From Palleniella intestinalis (GTDB lineage Bacteria > Bacteroidota > Bacteroidia > Bacteroidales > Bacteroidaceae), in the NCBI RefSeq assembly GCF_013166595.1, contig NZ_JABKKG010000005.1:64083-128082 (forward strand): a stretch of 64,000 nt of DNA, read 5' to 3'. The notes beneath the pieces are model-generated. The model saw only the letters and a list, made by a program, of their open reading frames with translations, did no database searches and was not told where the DNA came from. The stretch's first letter is position 1; each line of letters opens with the position of its first letter. The position numbers and the translations under genes were made by a program. Positions 17,471 through 27,063 of the stretch are shown here, one piece after another.

Positions 17471-20400
17471 TCAATATGCCACGCGGATATGCAGGCGGTG
17501 CTTCTTGTTCTTGTCGATGCTGTACTTCTTCAGCACACCCGGACCGCAAGAGCTGTTGCCGATGCCAAGCACGGCGCAGTCGACGGTGAGGATGGTGTAG
17601 TCGCCTTCCTTCAGCTCGTGGTCATGACGCACGGAAGCTATGTCCTGCGGAGTGTAGTGGAGGGCAGAGAAAGAGAACGGCTCGTCAACGGCTGTCACAC
17701 GCACTTTCCTGCCGGAAGCGGTGGCGAGTTCCACGTAGGAGGTCTCACGGTGGTTGCCACAATCCTGCGGCACAGGGTAATGGGCGTACTCATCCGTCAC
17801 CTTTGAACGCCACAGCCCGATGTGACAGGAACGCCAGCGGTCAGGATAGGTATCCCACGGGCCACGGCCGTAATATGCCAGCTGCTCATAGTCCTTTGGC
17901 AGTCGGAGCTGCAGACCGAGACGAGGAAGCTCGGGAAGCTCGCCACGGAACTCATATTCCTGCACGATGTCAAGCGGAGAACCAGCCTTGCTGCTGCCGC
18001 CGGCAGCATTGCTGAAGGTTGTTGTGACAACTATGCTGCCAGCTGTGTATTTGTACTCCTCTACCCTAATGACACTGCCGTCGCCATTGATTTTTTCCTC
18101 CAAAACGCTCACCTCAGGCGAATCGAGACGGTTTTTCTTCCAGTCCTTGGCAAGCCAGTTGCCGAAAGACTTGTCATTGTCTGTCGGAGCGCGGAACAAT
18201 GATGCGGAAACCGCTGCACGCAGCGCCTTGGCGTCCATGCCCGACTTGCCGGATTTCTGCATCGGCTGTGACTTTGCGAAGTCCATAACATCACCGGAGA
18301 GGCAGAACTGCTCGTCGGACACCTTCATGCCGTCACGCATTACGGTGAGGTTCAGGAGTGTCTGCGCACCGGTTTCCGCCTTGGTCGGCAAGCCTTTTAT
18401 CGTCAGAAGGGCGCTGTCGCCCGGCTGCACCTCAGGCAGAAGGATGTCAAACGGTTTCCTTGTTTTGCCGTTGACAATGACTTGTCCGCTGACCTTGTAG
18501 CCGGCAAGGGTTATGTGGTGGTTGCGGTTTATGACATAGATCGCGTCACCGTGCTTGCTGAACTGCACAGGGGAATAGACGTGCTTCACCTCGTAATACT
18601 TGGCAGTCAGTTCGCGGTCGCACTTTACGACACCGTTCAGGCAGAACGCCTTAAGATTAGGTTTGTCGCCGAAATCTCCGCCATAAGCCACCCAACGGCG
18701 ATTGCCGGAAGGCTGTTTGCCGGTCGCTTTTGCAACTGTGCCTTCCGCAGGGACAATGATTCCTTGGTCAACCCAGTCCCAGATGAAGCCGCCAAGCATA
18801 CGCGGATTGGAATAAATCTCGTCCCAATATTCCTGGAAATTGCCGAGTGCGTTACCCATACAGTGGGCATATTCAGATGTGAGGACAGGGCGTTGGTCGA
18901 GTACAGGGCCATTGACCGTCTGCTGATACCACTTGCGCTGCGCTATGCCGAGCAGGAATTCCCAACGCGCATTCTCGGCACGTTCCTTGTCACTTCCCTC
19001 CGGCACTCCCGGATTGAGATACTCCTGCATCACACGCGGATAGAAGCGTGAGATGACATCGACACACTCAGGGTCGGCTATCTCCTCCGTTCCTCCGACA
19101 CTTCCCTGCGCTCCCTCGTAGTGAACGAAGCGTGTGGGGTCGAATTCATGCAGCCAGCCTGCCATGGCACTGTGGTTTGCGCCATAGCCACTCTCGTTAC
19201 CGAGACTCCAGAAGACTACGGAAGCGTGGTTCTTGTCGCGCTCCGCAACACGGATCATGCGGTCCATCATAGCGTCGTTCCAGTCAGGCGTGGAGGTGAA
19301 CTCACCGCGCACGCCGTGGTTTTCGGCATTTGCCTCGTCAAGGACATAGAGCCCGAGGGAGTCGCAAAGCTCATACCAGCGCGGTGTGCTCGGATAGTGG
19401 GAGGTGCGCACGGCGTTGATGTTCGCCTGCTTCATGAGACGGATGTCCTGCAACATACGCTCTTCGGTCATCACACGCGCCTTGAAAGGGTCGTGCTCCA
19501 GACGGTTGACGCCACGGAAACGCACCTGCTTGCCGTTGACGAGAAACATGCCATGACGGATAGCGAGCTGTCGGAAACCTATTTTCTGAGTGATGCACTC
19601 AGTCGGTTGTGACGAGTCTGGTGACATCAACTGTATCTTCAGCGTGTACAAATAAGGAGTCTCCGCTGTCCATGGGTGCACGTTCCGGACGAGTGTGTCA
19701 AGGCGTGCGAACTTCATTCTGCCACGCTGCGGATACCATTCATTCATGACCGCGCCCTTATGGTTAAGGTTCAGCACAGGTTCGGCGTCGGTCTTCATCG
19801 TTGCAACCTCCTTGCCGTCGGCATCAAAGAGTGTCGCCACGATGGCATATCCCTTGGCATCATTGCCGTCAAGGGATTGGAGTTTGGGGTTTATTTGAAG
19901 GTGGAAATTGCGGTATGTGTCGTCCGCAGCAACGGTGCGCACGGCGAAATCACACATACGGAGTGCCGGTGTGTGGAACAATGTGACACTTCTGTGGACT
20001 CCGGCGAAACGCCATGCGTCCTGGTCTTCGAGGTATGAGCCGTCACTATACTTATAGACGGTGAGTTCTATGTCGTTATCCTTTGAACCTTTGTTAAGGA
20101 ACGAGGTGATGTCAAATTCTGCCGGAGAGCATGAATCCTGGGAATAGCCTACCCTCTTGCCGTTGACGGAGACATAGAAGGCAGACATCACGCCGTCGAA
20201 ACGGATGTATGTATGTCCGCCGTCCGACAGCCATTCGGCAGGGACGGTGAACTTCCGGCGGTACTGTCCCGTAGGGTTGCGCTCGATGAATGCTGTATAA
20301 GCCTGCTTCGGCTCGTCCATGACGAAAGGCGGATTGACCTTGAAGGTGTAGCCGGAGGAGGAGTAAATCGGTGTGCCATAGCCGGAAACTTCCCAAATGG

Positions 20401-20650
20401 CAGGCACGGCAATTGTGCCCCATTGTGCCTGTTCTATCTTCTCAGGGACAGGTGCCCAACGGAAATCCCACTGTCCGTCGAGTGTCATTTGGCGGTCGCC
20501 GGGCGTGGAATGGTAGGGAATGAATCCTGCGCGTGCAGGTTCTCGGTTGATTTGCAGCACGTGGTTATCCTCGTAAACAGCCTTTTGGGCTGCACCGGGC
20601 AACGAGGAGAAGGCTGCAAGGAGTAATGGTAGAAATCTTGTCAGTCGCAT
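17471..20650 (-). CDS. Secreted GH2 beta-galactosidase
   Basis: A 1,059-residue five-domain LacZ-type enzyme with a signal peptide (ending PGAAQ). The jelly-roll sugar-binding domain is followed by immunoglobulin-like domains and the TIM barrel. The acid/base Glu486 lies in FWSLGNESGYG, the nucleophile Glu593 in TSEYAHCMGNALGNF, and the C-terminal small-chain motif is YYGRGPWDTYPDRW. It hydrolyses terminal beta-galactosides, probably in the periplasm. It stands alone between long hairpins downstream and a 9-bp tandem repeat 45 bases upstream of its start. Galactose specificity is inferred from the family; some GH2 members act on other sugars. Confidence 0.9.
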   Translation of the reverse strand: MRLTRFLPLLLAAFSSLPGAAQKAVYEDNHVLQINREPARAGFIPYHSTPGDRQMTLDGQWDFRWAPVPEKIEQAQWGTIAVPAIWEVSGYGTPIYSSSGYTFKVNPPFVMDEPKQAYTAFIERNPTGQYRRKFTVPAEWLSDGGHTYIRFDGVMSAFYVSVNGKRVGYSQDSCSPAEFDITSFLNKGSKDNDIELTVYKYSDGSYLEDQDAWRFAGVHRSVTLFHTPALRMCDFAVRTVAADDTYRNFHLQINPKLQSLDGNDAKGYAIVATLFDADGKEVATMKTDAEPVLNLNHKGAVMNEWYPQRGRMKFARLDTLVRNVHPWTAETPYLYTLKIQLMSPDSSQPTECITQKIGFRQLAIRHGMFLVNGKQVRFRGVNRLEHDPFKARVMTEERMLQDIRLMKQANINAVRTSHYPSTPRWYELCDSLGLYVLDEANAENHGVRGEFTSTPDWNDAMMDRMIRVAERDKNHASVVFWSLGNESGYGANHSAMAGWLHEFDPTRFVHYEGAQGSVGGTEEIADPECVDVISRFYPRVMQEYLNPGVPEGSDKERAENARWEFLLGIAQRKWYQQTVNGPVLDQRPVLTSEYAHCMGNALGNFQEYWDEIYSNPRMLGGFIWDWVDQGIIVPAEGTVAKATGKQPSGNRRWVAYGGDFGDKPNLKAFCLNGVVKCDRELTAKYYEVKHVYSPVQFSKHGDAIYVINRNHHITLAGYKVSGQVIVNGKTRKPFDILLPEVQPGDSALLTIKGLPTKAETGAQTLLNLTVMRDGMKVSDEQFCLSGDVMDFAKSQPMQKSGKSGMDAKALRAAVSASLFRAPTDNDKSFGNWLAKDWKKNRLDSPEVSVLEEKINGDGSVIRVEEYKYTAGSIVVTTTFSNAAGGSSKAGSPLDIVQEYEFRGELPELPRLGLQLRLPKDYEQLAYYGRGPWDTYPDRWRSCHIGLWRSKVTDEYAHYPVPQDCGNHRETSYVELATASGRKVRVTAVDEPFSFSALHYTPQDIASVRHDHELKEGDYTILTVDCAVLGIGNSSCGPGVLKKYSIDKNKKHRLHIRVAY

Positions 20651-20695
20651 TTGATAAGGTTATGTTGGTCGTTTGATAAATTGTTTCGGTCATAT

Positions 20696-20776
20696 CAATA
20701 TTGACAGTATTGTCAATAATGTCAGTATTGTCAGAGACGACAGTAATGACAGTACTGTCAATACTGTCAGTCGGTA
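20696..20776. repeat. Nine tandem copies of a degenerate 9-mer
   Basis: The stretch divides into nine consecutive 9-base units with consensus CARTAYTGT (best units CAGTATTGT, CAGTACTGT, CAATACTGT). It fills most of the 153-base gap between the GH2 start and the ispF stop. The same 9-mer family occurs at 45814-45849. An ORF through it is only a translation of the repeat. Confidence 0.85.
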
Positions 20777-20803
20777 CTATCGTAATTGTCGCCACTTCGC
20801 TGC

Positions 20804-21283
20804 CTAATCCTTCTCGATAAGCACCACAGCGTAGGCGGAGATGCCCTCTTCCCTGCCGGTGAAACCGAGTTTTTCGGTGGTGGTTGCCTTTATGGAGATG
20901 TCCTCTTCGTCACATTCAAGGACTTCGGCAAGGCATTGCTTCATCGCCGGGACATGGGGATTGATTTTCGGACGCTCGGCACAGACGGTGGCATCGATGT
21001 TGCCGAGACGATAGCCTTTCTGCGCTATGAGGTCACGAGTCTTGCGCAGAAGGATTTTGGAGTCTATGCCGTCGGTCTCCGCTGCCGTGTCCGGAAAATG
21101 GAAACCTATATCACGCATATTTGCGGCACCGAGCATGGCGTCGCAAATGGCATGGATAAGCACGTCGGCATCACTATGGCCGAGAAGTCCGAGGGTGTGT
21201 TCTATCTTTATTCCGCCAAGCCAAAGGTCGCGGTCTTCAACAAGTTTATGGACATCAAAGCCCATTCCTACACGGATTTTCAT
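20804..21283 (-). CDS. ispF: 2-C-methyl-D-erythritol 2,4-cyclodiphosphate synthase
   Basis: The 159-residue enzyme catalyses a step of the MEP isoprenoid pathway, forming the cyclic diphosphate with release of CMP. The zinc ligands lie in GFDVHKL (Asp and His) and in LLGHSDADVLIHAICDAMLGA. IGFHFPDT and the CDP-binding KATTTEKLGFTGREEGI are also present. The length is standard for this cytoplasmic trimer. A strong promoter is seen at 21343-21374. Confidence 0.97.
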   Translation of the reverse strand: MKIRVGMGFDVHKLVEDRDLWLGGIKIEHTLGLLGHSDADVLIHAICDAMLGAANMRDIGFHFPDTAAETDGIDSKILLRKTRDLIAQKGYRLGNIDATVCAERPKINPHVPAMKQCLAEVLECDEEDISIKATTTEKLGFTGREEGISAYAVVLIEKD

Positions 21284-21342
21284 TATGTCGTTATAACAGG
21301 TTAGTGGTTGTGGTTACTGCTTTTTTGCAGAAAAGAATGCTA

Positions 21343-21374
21343 CAAAGTTAGCACATTTTCCTGAGAAGTGCAAA
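21343..21374 (-). promoter_or_regulatory. ispF promoter
   Basis: On the minus strand TTTG (21371-21374) is followed after exactly 20 bases by TAACTTTG (21343-21350), about 60 bases before the ispF start. The -33 box lies just downstream of the porV terminator stem, so the two units are packed with almost no spacer. Confidence 0.75.
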
Positions 21375-21378
21375 TAAA

Positions 21379-21426
21379 AAAGGATTTGTTTGGCAGAAGC
21401 CTTAGCGTCTGCCAAACAAATCCTTT
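21379..21426 (-). terminator. porV terminator overlapping the end of the coding region
   Basis: The arms 21379-21397 and 21408-21426 are perfectly complementary over 19 bp with a 10-base loop. On the minus strand the stem runs into six T. The right arm and the porV stop codon (21402-21404) overlap, so the last codons of porV form one side of its own terminator. Confidence 0.85.
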
Positions 21427-22592
21427 ATTCCGTCCATGTCGAATGCAAGCGAGAAGCGTAATGTCTGGTCGAGCGGACTGCTGTTCGCCTTGGAGACAAC
21501 ATAGCCCACATCGAGTGAGAAGACATTCATTCTAAAGCCCGCACCGACAGTATAGTATTTTCTGTTGCCTTTGCTTTCCGCCTCATGGTGATAGCCTGCA
21601 CGGAGAGAGAACTTGTCATTGTAGACATACTCCGCACCTATGCTCCACTGGATTTCTTCGAGTTCCTCCTTGAAACCGCCGGGAGCGTCGGAAAAACTCT
21701 TGAACATTCCGGAGATAGAACCTATGTCGTAATACACCTCATCGGCATACTCGTCAAGCGTTGCTGCATTTGTCTCACCGTTGGCTTTTGCCTCCTCAAA
21801 CTTTGCAAGTGACGGATAGGACGGCACAAGCAGCTTGTTGGCATCGGCGGCGATGGTGAAACGGTTGTACTCATTGATAGGTATCATCAATGAAGCGCCG
21901 AGTCGGAGGTTTGTAGGGATGAACTCTGAGCGTGTAGAGCCTCCGAAAGTGATTTTCGAACCGATGTTGGAGACATTCAAGCCAAGGCCGAGCTGGCATT
22001 CACGGCTTCCAAGATTGATATAGTCCTGATAGTAACAAGCGATGTCTGCACCAAATGCTCCTGACGCCGATGTCTCCTCCGTCTGGCTGTAGGACATGTC
22101 GGAACGGAGGTAGCGGACGGCAGCAGCAAGGGAAAATTTCTCACTGAGCATCATGGAGTATGCCACATCGAGAGACATCTCGTAAGGCTTTATGGACATG
22201 TTTTCATCACCGCCGTCAAAGAAAACCTCACCAAGGGAGAAATAGCGGATAGAGCCCGAGATGGCAGAATAGTCACCTATACGGTAGTAGCCTGCAAGGT
22301 AAGCGATGTCCATATCTCCCACAAGCTGGCGCAACCATGGAGTATAGTTCAGGGAAACTCCTGCCCTTGAGATGCAGAACGGATATTTCGCCGGGTTCCA
22401 ATACTGTGAGGCCACATCCGGGTCGGTTGCCGCTCCGACATCACCAAAACCTCCACCACGTGCGTCAGGCGCAATGGTCTGGGAGACAAGGGCTGTATGG
22501 ATAGGGTTGAACATGTTACGCTTTTCGTCTTCAGCAGAAGCTGTCAGAACTGCCAGGAAAAGCAGGAGCAACGTGACTGTTTTCTTTGTCAT
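21402..22592 (-). CDS. porV: Type IX secretion outer-membrane protein PorV (LptO)
   Basis: The 396-residue beta-barrel protein has a signal peptide (ending TASAED). The characteristic start of the mature protein is FNPIHTALVSQTIAPDARGGGFGDVGAATDPDVASQYWNPAKY, given here in part as APDARGGGFGDVG. PorV shuttles T9SS substrates from the translocon to the PorU sortase and is needed for their cleavage and surface attachment. It lies 109 bases downstream of porU on the same strand, the usual pairing, so T9SS cargo such as the C-terminal-domain proteins elsewhere in this window is expected to be exported. Confidence 0.93.
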   Translation of the reverse strand: MTKKTVTLLLLFLAVLTASAEDEKRNMFNPIHTALVSQTIAPDARGGGFGDVGAATDPDVASQYWNPAKYPFCISRAGVSLNYTPWLRQLVGDMDIAYLAGYYRIGDYSAISGSIRYFSLGEVFFDGGDENMSIKPYEMSLDVAYSMMLSEKFSLAAAVRYLRSDMSYSQTEETSASGAFGADIACYYQDYINLGSRECQLGLGLNVSNIGSKITFGGSTRSEFIPTNLRLGASLMIPINEYNRFTIAADANKLLVPSYPSLAKFEEAKANGETNAATLDEYADEVYYDIGSISGMFKSFSDAPGGFKEELEEIQWSIGAEYVYNDKFSLRAGYHHEAESKGNRKYYTVGAGFRMNVFSLDVGYVVSKANSSPLDQTLRFSLAFDMDGIKDLFGRR

Positions 22593-22701
22593 TATTGTAT
22601 AGTGTTTTGTTTGCTTGTTAAAGGTGTTTACCCTCGCCTTGTTATGGCACTGTCACACGAAAGCATGCATGCTTCATGCAGAGGGCTTTGCGTGGAAGGC
22701 A

Positions 22702-25700
22702 TCAGTCGTCAAGTATGACAATCTTCTTCGCCTTTGTTGTTCTTGAAGCACCATCGCAGGAAAGTCGGGCACGATAGAGGTAGACTCCTGTAGCCAGACG
22801 ACTGCCATCGGAGGTGCTGCCGTCCCAATCCAGGCGTGAGGCAGCTATGTCAGAGCCGGCTGTTTCTGAGATTCTGTGCAGCAGACGCCCACTCATGTCA
22901 AAGATTTCGATGTCTATGTCGACAGGAGAGCCTGCACGGTCGTGAGAGACAATGAATGTGGTCAGTTCGCGGACAGGATTCTTTGTGGCTGTGACATTAA
23001 GATAGTTCGGGTCAAGTCCTCTCACGACATTGAACGACAAGGTTGTCGTGGACGGATTGTTCAATATGTCCCAAGCCCGGAAACGGAGAGTATGGCGTCC
23101 CTCGCTCAACTCCGGTATGCTGAAATGCACCGCACCTGAAGTATATGTTCCGAAATCATATTGGAAACAGTCATTGAGGTTGTAGGTCATTGCCGCGTCA
23201 TTGTCTATGGTCAGCTGCATGTCATGACCTATACCGGCGCCTGAGGCGTTGATGCCGTTGTTGTCCCTAATCTCTGCGACAAAGTACGGAGTGGAGTTGA
23301 CATTTCCGCCATTGACGAACATCGGAGAGTTAAGGTAGCAGTACAGGGAAGGACCTATGGAATCATTGAACACCTCTTCCGTGCCTCCGACAAGGAATCT
23401 GTCAGTCTCGCCATTGGCAACCTTTGACGCATCACTGTTGTAGGCGAACATTGTCACAAGACCGTTTTTGTCAGAGTAGTTTATGTCCTTTGAGACAGCG
23501 AAATTGACCACGAATTTTCCTTTGCGCACACTGTCAGTTCCGGAATAGAGGACTTTTGTGCGGTCTATGTATTGGAATGGCGAGTCATCTGAGTTCCCCA
23601 ATGTTGTAAGCTGTTCGGCATTGTCGCGTATCATCACAGAGATTCGTCCGTCAAAATCGTCCACTGCTTCTCCGTCTTTTGAGATATGTCCCACGACACG
23701 CACTTTGCCATTAGCGCGGATTGTCGGCATTTCACCACGTGCAAGGTCAGCGTTGTTGATGCTGTCGACAACACATTTGTACAATGGGACGTTAAGGGCA
23801 AGTGCCGGGTCGCCAAGCAACGAATAATGGTGCTTGTTCTTCGTCCTGTCAAGGCCTAATGTTGCGAGCTGCGTCTTGGCTATCATGTTAGCCTCGCCCA
23901 AGGTTGTGCGCTTGCCGTTCTTTACTGTAAGCAGGGCTTTCAGGAATTCATCGTTCATATATTTGTTGTAGAAAGCCAGCACTGTGCGCGTTGTGCCGAA
24001 GAACGCCACGCCACCACCCTTTTCATTCAGGATTACCGTCTCGCCTATCGTGGATGAGTTTCCGTCAAACGGTCCGACATCACATGAGGCGGTTATCCAT
24101 AAAGGAAGGTTTGTGTTACGGAAGTCCTCAAAGTCTGTAAGGCGCAGCACATACTCATGGGAGATGGATTCCGGTGCGCCGTGACCTACATAATCCATAA
24201 TCAGTGCACCGTTCTTCTGCTGTGTCTTTATGATGTTCTCAACCTCAGGATAACGATTTCCTGTGGCAGACATAGTACGTTTATAAGCGTCCCAATATAC
24301 CTTTTTGACATTGTAGCCCGGAAAATCCTTGATGATACTGTCAGCTACGGAGTTAATGTCAGTCATGTGCAGGTTGTTGTCTCCGTCATCCCCAAGGAAC
24401 ATCATGATGTTCTGCCAGTCGCCGACATTTTTGTTTTCGGCATAGGAGATTGTCTTGTCAACAAGTATCTTCGCCTCTGTCGGTGTTGTCACAGGGAATC
24501 TTCCGATTGCAATATCCGGAGTTCCTGTGTATGAACCGCTACGTACAAGAGCCTCATTGTCGTCAAGCATTGCGATGAAATCATCGGAAACGAGACAATT
24601 TTCCGCATTGTATGAGTTCTCACTCTCATAGCAGAGCAGAAGATTGTCAGCATTCAGACCTCTGCATCCTGACGAGAGAAGGCGGTTGTCCCACTTGCTA
24701 TCACCGAAAAGAAGAAGGTATTTCGGATATTTTTTCTCATCGCCACGGTCATAAAGCATCTTCATGTAACGGCGGTATGCTGAGACATCAGGCGTTCCGC
24801 TTGAGAACTCATTGTACAGTTCATCGGCAGGAACAATACGGACTGACAGGCCGTCATGCTTCTCATGGTGCTCTTTAAGGCGTGTTGCCTGTGCCAGCAA
24901 GGTCTGGGATGTAGGGATTATTATCGTCATATCGACTATTGAGTCGCCATGATGGTCTTGGTTCATGATACGATAGACATACTCTGCCACAGGAAATGTC
25001 CCGTTCTGCAAGTCCGGAGCCGGGCGTGGAGTTGATGTGCGGAGGGAGAGATAGTCAAGACGCAAAGGTCCTCCGGAAAGGCATGTCAGCGTTACGGTGT
25101 CAGTAGGATGTGTATTCACATTGTATGTCACTGTGGTGAACATTGCCTTGTCATACTTTGACAGTGATATTGTTGTCTCCGGATATTCTTTACCGTTGAC
25201 AGTCAGGCGGAATGTGCTGTTTGTCCCTGCCGTGACACAAGCGGTCAGCACTCCGGAAGTGTCGTCTCCCGGTGTGTCCAAATAATATGTCTTGCTGCTG
25301 CCAAGAGCTATTTGTGCAGCTTCAACAAGGTTTCGTCCACCTTCATACCACGCAAAATCGTCCACTTCATAAAGACTGTGATAGTCGTCGGCAACAGGAT
25401 AATTGGCTGCCAACAGTTCTGCATCACTAACCAACAGTGGCTCTTCATCTGTCTGGGTGATGAAGTAATAGCCTTTTGAGGAATAAGGATTGCGTGTCCT
25501 GACGTTAGATGTTGTGCTGTCCCATGACACAGGTCCTTTGGCAAAAAACAGGCGTTTGCCATTGACAATGCACGAAGGGACTTCCTGCAAATCATCCGTT
25601 TTCGTGATGTAGTCAGGAGAAAGGACCTCTGGCACAAGATTTCCTCCATAGCCGTAAATCTTCACCTTGTTTATATCGGTGAACCCTGCCCATTTCACAA

Positions 25701-26253
25701 CATTATCGGTGAGTTGGTAAAACCCTGTTGACGGTACAGCAATCTTTGCCCATGTACCTTCCTTCAGCACAGAATGGGTGGCATAGCGTCCTGTTGCATC
25801 AAGCTCTGCTGACGAGGAACGCCGGCGCGTATTGCTTTTTGCCTTGCCTGAATCTGCTTTCGGGAAGGCCTCCACTTTCAGCATGAAACTGACAAGGAAA
25901 CGGTATTTCCCGTTATGGAACACCACCGGAGTCAGTGAGAAAAGCATGTAAGGCCGCTTCTTGTTGACAATGACCGTTTGCTCCACATCAGGAAGAGACG
26001 GTGGGATTTCTCCTGCCAGACGGCTGTAACTGTCAATATCCTTCTGCGACATCTCCAAGAATTCCGGATAAAGAATCTCACAGACATATACAGAATCCTC
26101 ATAGTCAAGTGGCAACGGCATAGTGTGGTTGACCTTCGGGAGCATGGAGTCGACATTGACATCCTCTGCCGTAAGGTTAAAGAATCGCTGTGCTCCGACT
26201 GCATCTGCTGTCAGAACAAACAATATAATCAATATGTAACGTGCCACTTTCAT
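22702..26253 (-). CDS. porU: Type IX secretion sortase PorU (C25 peptidase family)
   Basis: The 1,183-residue protein has a signal peptide (ending AVGAQ) and a gingipain-like C25 domain with His691 in YVGHGAPES and Cys724 in TASCDVGPFD. The C-terminal end (FDMSGRLLH, then ATGVYLYRARL and TKAKKIVILDD) is itself a T9SS-type sorting domain, as known for PorU. The enzyme removes the C-terminal signal of T9SS cargo and attaches it to A-LPS at the cell surface. It is followed by porV and preceded, 13 bases away, by the FAH-family gene. Confidence 0.95.
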   Translation of the reverse strand: MKVARYILIILFVLTADAVGAQRFFNLTAEDVNVDSMLPKVNHTMPLPLDYEDSVYVCEILYPEFLEMSQKDIDSYSRLAGEIPPSLPDVEQTVIVNKKRPYMLFSLTPVVFHNGKYRFLVSFMLKVEAFPKADSGKAKSNTRRRSSSAELDATGRYATHSVLKEGTWAKIAVPSTGFYQLTDNVVKWAGFTDINKVKIYGYGGNLVPEVLSPDYITKTDDLQEVPSCIVNGKRLFFAKGPVSWDSTTSNVRTRNPYSSKGYYFITQTDEEPLLVSDAELLAANYPVADDYHSLYEVDDFAWYEGGRNLVEAAQIALGSSKTYYLDTPGDDTSGVLTACVTAGTNSTFRLTVNGKEYPETTISLSKYDKAMFTTVTYNVNTHPTDTVTLTCLSGGPLRLDYLSLRTSTPRPAPDLQNGTFPVAEYVYRIMNQDHHGDSIVDMTIIIPTSQTLLAQATRLKEHHEKHDGLSVRIVPADELYNEFSSGTPDVSAYRRYMKMLYDRGDEKKYPKYLLLFGDSKWDNRLLSSGCRGLNADNLLLCYESENSYNAENCLVSDDFIAMLDDNEALVRSGSYTGTPDIAIGRFPVTTPTEAKILVDKTISYAENKNVGDWQNIMMFLGDDGDNNLHMTDINSVADSIIKDFPGYNVKKVYWDAYKRTMSATGNRYPEVENIIKTQQKNGALIMDYVGHGAPESISHEYVLRLTDFEDFRNTNLPLWITASCDVGPFDGNSSTIGETVILNEKGGGVAFFGTTRTVLAFYNKYMNDEFLKALLTVKNGKRTTLGEANMIAKTQLATLGLDRTKNKHHYSLLGDPALALNVPLYKCVVDSINNADLARGEMPTIRANGKVRVVGHISKDGEAVDDFDGRISVMIRDNAEQLTTLGNSDDSPFQYIDRTKVLYSGTDSVRKGKFVVNFAVSKDINYSDKNGLVTMFAYNSDASKVANGETDRFLVGGTEEVFNDSIGPSLYCYLNSPMFVNGGNVNSTPYFVAEIRDNNGINASGAGIGHDMQLTIDNDAAMTYNLNDCFQYDFGTYTSGAVHFSIPELSEGRHTLRFRAWDILNNPSTTTLSFNVVRGLDPNYLNVTATKNPVRELTTFIVSHDRAGSPVDIDIEIFDMSGRLLHRISETAGSDIAASRLDWDGSTSDGSRLATGVYLYRARLSCDGASRTTKAKKIVILDD

Positions 26254-26266
26254 AATTCTGTATTTT

Positions 26267-26905
26267 TTATTTCACATGGAAATCAAGGACTTTGCGCCCT
26301 TCTATATAGCCTTCGAGGTGGTTGCCTATGCTCACGGGTCCAACGCCTGCCGGAGTGCCTGTATACAGAAGGTCGCCTGTCTTCAATGTAAAGTACTGCG
26401 AGATGTATGCTATCAGATGGTCAACATTATGAATCATGTCCGAAGAGCATCCTTCCTGCACTGTCTTGCCGTCAATGTCAAGATTGAAATGTATGCCTTG
26501 AATGTCAAGAAACTTTTCTTTCTCTACAAATTCTCCGATAACCGCCGAACCGTCAAAGCCTTTGCATATCTCCCACGGCTGCCCTTCCTCACGCAGTTTT
26601 TTCTGCAATTCACGCGCTGTAAAGTCTATGCCTACTGTCACAGCGTCGTAGTAACGGTGGGCGAAACGTTCAGGAATACTCTTGCCAAGGCGGCAGATGC
26701 GCACCACAAGTTCTGTCTCATAGTCCACCTGCCCCATGAATTCCGGAAGGAAAAACGGCTTGCCATCCTTCAACAGAGCAGAGTCTGCCTTGGTGAAAAT
26801 GACAGGATTGCGCTCTGCGGAATCACTTGCGCTCTGTTGTAATAACGCAGTTTTTATCTCTTTATTGTGTAGGGCATAGTTCATGCCCACTGCAAATATC
26901 TTCAT
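26267..26905 (-). CDS. Fumarylacetoacetate hydrolase family protein
   Basis: From the ATG at 26905 (MKIFAVGMNYALHNKE) the protein is 212 residues. It has the FAH catalytic domain: acidic metal ligands in QVDYETELVVRI, the lysine motif WEICKGFDGSAVIG, and the C-terminal TGDLLYTGTPAGVGPV. Family members cleave or decarboxylate beta-diketo acids or act on acylpyruvates in the cytoplasm. The longer frame (to 26977) adds a hydrophobic stretch absent from the family. It is 13 bases from porU, probably co-transcribed. The 158-base gap to tsf holds small hairpins but no gene. Confidence 0.85.
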   Translation of the reverse strand: MKIFAVGMNYALHNKEIKTALLQQSASDSAERNPVIFTKADSALLKDGKPFFLPEFMGQVDYETELVVRICRLGKSIPERFAHRYYDAVTVGIDFTARELQKKLREEGQPWEICKGFDGSAVIGEFVEKEKFLDIQGIHFNLDIDGKTVQEGCSSDMIHNVDHLIAYISQYFTLKTGDLLYTGTPAGVGPVSIGNHLEGYIEGRKVLDFHVK

Positions 26906-27063
26906 AACAATGAAAAAAGCGCCAGCACCAAGTATGGCACTGACGCGGATATATTGTTTCAACAAGGTGGAAACCAAAGGGTTTCGACCCTTAAAAACTC
27001 AACAAAACAGATTCCGCAGCCCTGCCCACAAAGGCAGAATCTATTGGAATCCCCAAGGACTTA

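Noticed and set aside
20565..20795. Minus-strand ORF rich in Thr, Ile and Asp
   Set aside because: It is a translation of the 9-bp tandem repeat running into the GH2 start; no independent coding signal.
26976..27000. Hairpin AAGGG-TTTCGA-CCCTT resembling a tRNA T-arm
   Set aside because: No acceptor stem, anticodon arm or correctly placed T-loop around it; more likely a small hairpin after tsf.
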